DNA from: an uncultured Planctomycetota bacterium | Lineage (GTDB): Bacteria; Planctomycetota; Phycisphaerae; Phycisphaerales; UBA5793 | NCBI GenBank assembly: GCA_900696685.1 | Contig: CAADHA010000093.1 | Span: 1-46,143 of the forward strand | Direction: 5' to 3' | DNA: 46,143 nucleotides | Part shown: positions 44,608 through 46,143 of the stretch, one piece after another | How the letters are laid out: each line of letters opens with the position of its first letter | Numbering within the stretch: the first letter of the stretch is position 1 | Notes under the pieces: model-generated | Told to the model about the DNA's origin: nothing | Databases searched by the model: none | The model's input: only the letters and a program-made list of their open reading frames with translations | Program-made: the position numbers and the translations under genes

Positions 44608-45840
44608 TTGTCCGCCACCAGCGAAATCCAGGTCGATCTCCAGCGCCTCGCGCACAACGTCGCCGTCCTCCGCCGCCTGATCGGCCGCGGCGGCGAACTG
44701 TGCTGCGTCATCAAGGCCGACGCCTACGGCCTTGGCGCGGCCCGTATCGCTCGATGGATGGACCACCTTCCAGTCGACCTCCTGGCCGTCTACACCCTCG
44801 AACAGGCCGAGCAACTCTGGCGCGCCAACATCGCGGTTCCCGTGCTCGTGCTCATGCCGGTGCATGATGCGCCGCGCTCCGGCCCTATCTACCGCGCCAT
44901 TGTCTCGGGCAAAATGCATGCGGTCGTTCACGACCTGGCTCACCTCAACCACCTCATCCAGCTCGCCGACGGCTTCGGCTGCCGCCTGCCCGTTCACGTC
45001 GAAGTGGATACGGGCATGAGCCGGGGCGGGGCGAACGTCGCCGACGTCCGCGAGATTCTCGAACGCATCGCTTCCACGCGCGCCGTCGAACTCTTCGGCT
45101 TCTTCACGCACTACGCCAGCGCCGAGACCGACGAACGCGCCACCGACGAGCAACTCGTCGCTTACACGGCGCTGGTCAGCGAGATGGGCCGCCTCATCCC
45201 TGAGACCTGCCGCCTTCACACGGCGGGCACGCATGCCGCCCTGCGCGATCCGCGACACCACCTCGACATGGTCCGCATCGGACTCGCGTGGACCGGCTAC
45301 GGAGCCGAGGCGCTCGCTGAGCAGGTCCATCTCGCGGCCGGAGACGACCTCAAGCCCATCCTCACCTGGACCAGCAGGCTTGTCCACACCAAATGGATCG
45401 AGCCGGGCACGACCGTCGGCTACGGCCGCACCTGGCGCGCCCGCCGCCGGACGAGAGTCGGCCTCGTCCCTGTCGGTTACGCGGACGGCTATCCCGTCGC
45501 CCTCTCCAACAAGGCCACGGTCCGGGTGCAGACGAGCGCGGGCTGGCAGGCTGCCCCCGTCATCGGCCGCATCAGCATGGACCAGTTCACCATCGACCTC
45601 ACCGACGTGGCGCCGGTCGATGCCCCGGTGGGGGCGGCCGTCGAACTCATCGGCGCCGATCCCGCCGCGGGCAACCACCTGCCCACGTTGGCGCGCCTGG
45701 CGAACGTGCAGCCGTACATGCTTTTGTGCGGCCTGTCGCCTCGCATCGCCCGTGTTTACCGGAACCAGGTTCTGCCTCAGCCGCTGGTTGAGCCGCAGAT
45801 TCAGCCCGCACAGGCGGCCCGACCCGCGGCCGGGGCGTGA
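44608..45840 (+). CDS. alr: Alanine racemase
   Basis: The product is about 410 residues. The PLP lysine motif CCVIKADAYGLGA is near the N-terminus. Other Alr landmarks are VHVEVDTGMSRGG, FGFFTHYASAET, DMVRIGLAWTGYG, GYGRTW, GYADGYP, and GRISMDQFTIDLTD; the Tyr acid/base lies in GYGRTW-type context. The cytosolic enzyme makes D-alanine for peptidoglycan. The TTG at 44608 is chosen since the conserved domain begins eight residues later and GAAAG lies upstream. An ATG at 44521 would add 29 residues but lacks a ribosome binding site and precedes the likely promoter. The last 30 residues are Pro/Ala/Gln-rich. Confidence 0.88.
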   Translation: MSATSEIQVDLQRLAHNVAVLRRLIGRGGELCCVIKADAYGLGAARIARWMDHLPVDLLAVYTLEQAEQLWRANIAVPVLVLMPVHDAPRSGPIYRAIVSGKMHAVVHDLAHLNHLIQLADGFGCRLPVHVEVDTGMSRGGANVADVREILERIASTRAVELFGFFTHYASAETDERATDEQLVAYTALVSEMGRLIPETCRLHTAGTHAALRDPRHHLDMVRIGLAWTGYGAEALAEQVHLAAGDDLKPILTWTSRLVHTKWIEPGTTVGYGRTWRARRRTRVGLVPVGYADGYPVALSNKATVRVQTSAGWQAAPVIGRISMDQFTIDLTDVAPVDAPVGAAVELIGADPAAGNHLPTLARLANVQPYMLLCGLSPRIARVYRNQVLPQPLVEPQIQPAQAARPAAGA

Positions 45841-45884
45841 TCGCGCGGTTATCTCCGCCCCTTCAATACCCGATTCTGCGCCAG

Positions 45885-46007
45885 GCGCCTCACGCCCGCG
45901 ATGAGGCGGATCGAATCGTGGGATGCGCCTCACGCCCGCGATGAGGCGGATCGAATCGCGGGATGCGCCCACGCCCACGATGAGGCTCTGCGAATCGTGG
46001 GGTGAGT
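45885..46007 (+). repeat. Dispersed hairpin repeat, three tandem copies
   Basis: Three units at 40- and 39-base spacing each form an 8-bp hairpin with a 12-base loop. Stems are 45895-45902/45915-45922, 45935-45942/45955-45962 and 45974-45981/45994-46001. One stem pair is G-T in the first copy, G-C in the second and A-T in the third, so the pairing is conserved while the bases change. The same unit is seen once at 213 and once inverted at 7888. The array fills the gap between alr and the GspE-like gene. Confidence 0.85.
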
Positions 46008-46036
46008 CGAATCTTCCGCGCGTAGAAAGGCCCCCC

Positions 46037-46143
46037 GTGTTCAAGCGGATCGGCGAACTGCTGGTTGAGTGCGGCGAACTCAAGCCTGATGACCTCGCGC
46101 GCATTCTCGCCGCCCAGCAGCACGCCTACCAGCCCTTCGGCCG
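46037..46143 (+). CDS. Start of a GspE/PilB-type protein (MshEN-like N-terminal domain), cut by window end
   Basis: Only 35 codons are present. The pattern FKRIGELLVECGELKPDDL then LAAQQ matches the start of the MshEN/GspE N-terminal domain found in type II secretion and type IV pilus ATPases, and in some other proteins. The GTG start is supported by GAAAGG seven bases upstream. The ATPase part, if any, lies beyond the window, so the assignment is tentative. Confidence 0.6.
   Translation, partial: MFKRIGELLVECGELKPDDLARILAAQQHAYQPFG

Noticed and set aside
45885..46007. CRISPR array
   Set aside because: The units are contiguous, palindromic and of one sequence, with no unique spacers and no cas genes.
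44416..46104. Long minus-strand open frame opposite alr and the repeat array
   Set aside because: Antisense shadow of alr; its N-terminal part is just the translated hairpin repeat.

Overview
The window is about 46 kb of very GC-rich DNA, densely coding and with short intergenic gaps. Several traits fit a Planctomycetota bacterium, probably class Phycisphaerae: secreted propeller-like and PPC-like proteins of unknown role, a secreted protein with a single heme-like CX4CH motif, a PrkA kinase, FolD with altered active-site residues, a MnmE-like GTPase beside a type III pantothenate kinase, and frequent GTG starts. This placement is inference; no rRNA or other marker gene is present. I saw no tRNA, rRNA, CRISPR array, transposase, integrase or phage gene.

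Layout. Bases 1-3556 (+) hold the end of a transaldolase gene, a TlpA-like thioredoxin protein and a secreted Cys-rich protein. Bases 3581-11373 (-) hold the most unusual locus: five co-directional genes encoding, in transcription order, an HlyD-type adaptor, a DUF3467 protein, a GAF-TM-HlyD protein, a PqqD-M50 protease-HlyD fusion and a shortened SecA-like ATPase. Bases 11666-13818 (+) hold a LeuD-like swivel protein without a large subunit, a CYTH protein and an MBL-fold hydrolase. Bases 13825-19530 (-) hold cardiolipin synthase, an RluD-type pseudouridine synthase, a membrane-anchored TPR-like protein, a MnmE-like GTPase and CoaX. Bases 19843-23013 (+) hold a large hybrid histidine kinase. 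A D-amino acid transaminase (-) and FolD (+) follow, divergently transcribed.

Bases 24910-29008 (-) hold a seven-repeat propeller-like secreted protein, a secreted cyclophilin, TrmB and an unknown protein. Bases 29372-37771 (+) hold PrkA, the CX4CH protein, a long coiled-coil lipoprotein, NadB and a small exported protein. An FHA protein (-), HemW-like radical SAM protein (+) and single-domain response regulator (+) follow. Then come a caspase/gingipain-like protein, PsuG and a DEAD-box helicase (all -), alanine racemase (+), and the first 35 codons of a GspE/PilB-type N-terminal domain.

How the genes relate. The 3.6-11.4 kb locus reads as one module: a SecA-like motor, a membrane protease with a peptide-binding PqqD domain, and three HlyD segments that could cross the periplasm. 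No ABC or RND pump, TolC-like channel or substrate gene is beside it. I propose it as a candidate export or maturation system; this is inference. Elsewhere the window is mostly housekeeping: cofactors (CoaX, FolD, NadB, HemW), RNA modification (RluD, TrmB, PsuG, MnmE-like), and cell wall (Alr, D-amino acid transaminase). A dispersed hairpin repeat occurs at three intergenic sites, five copies in all, with a covarying stem pair, and a separate REP-like hairpin lies near 41.95 kb.
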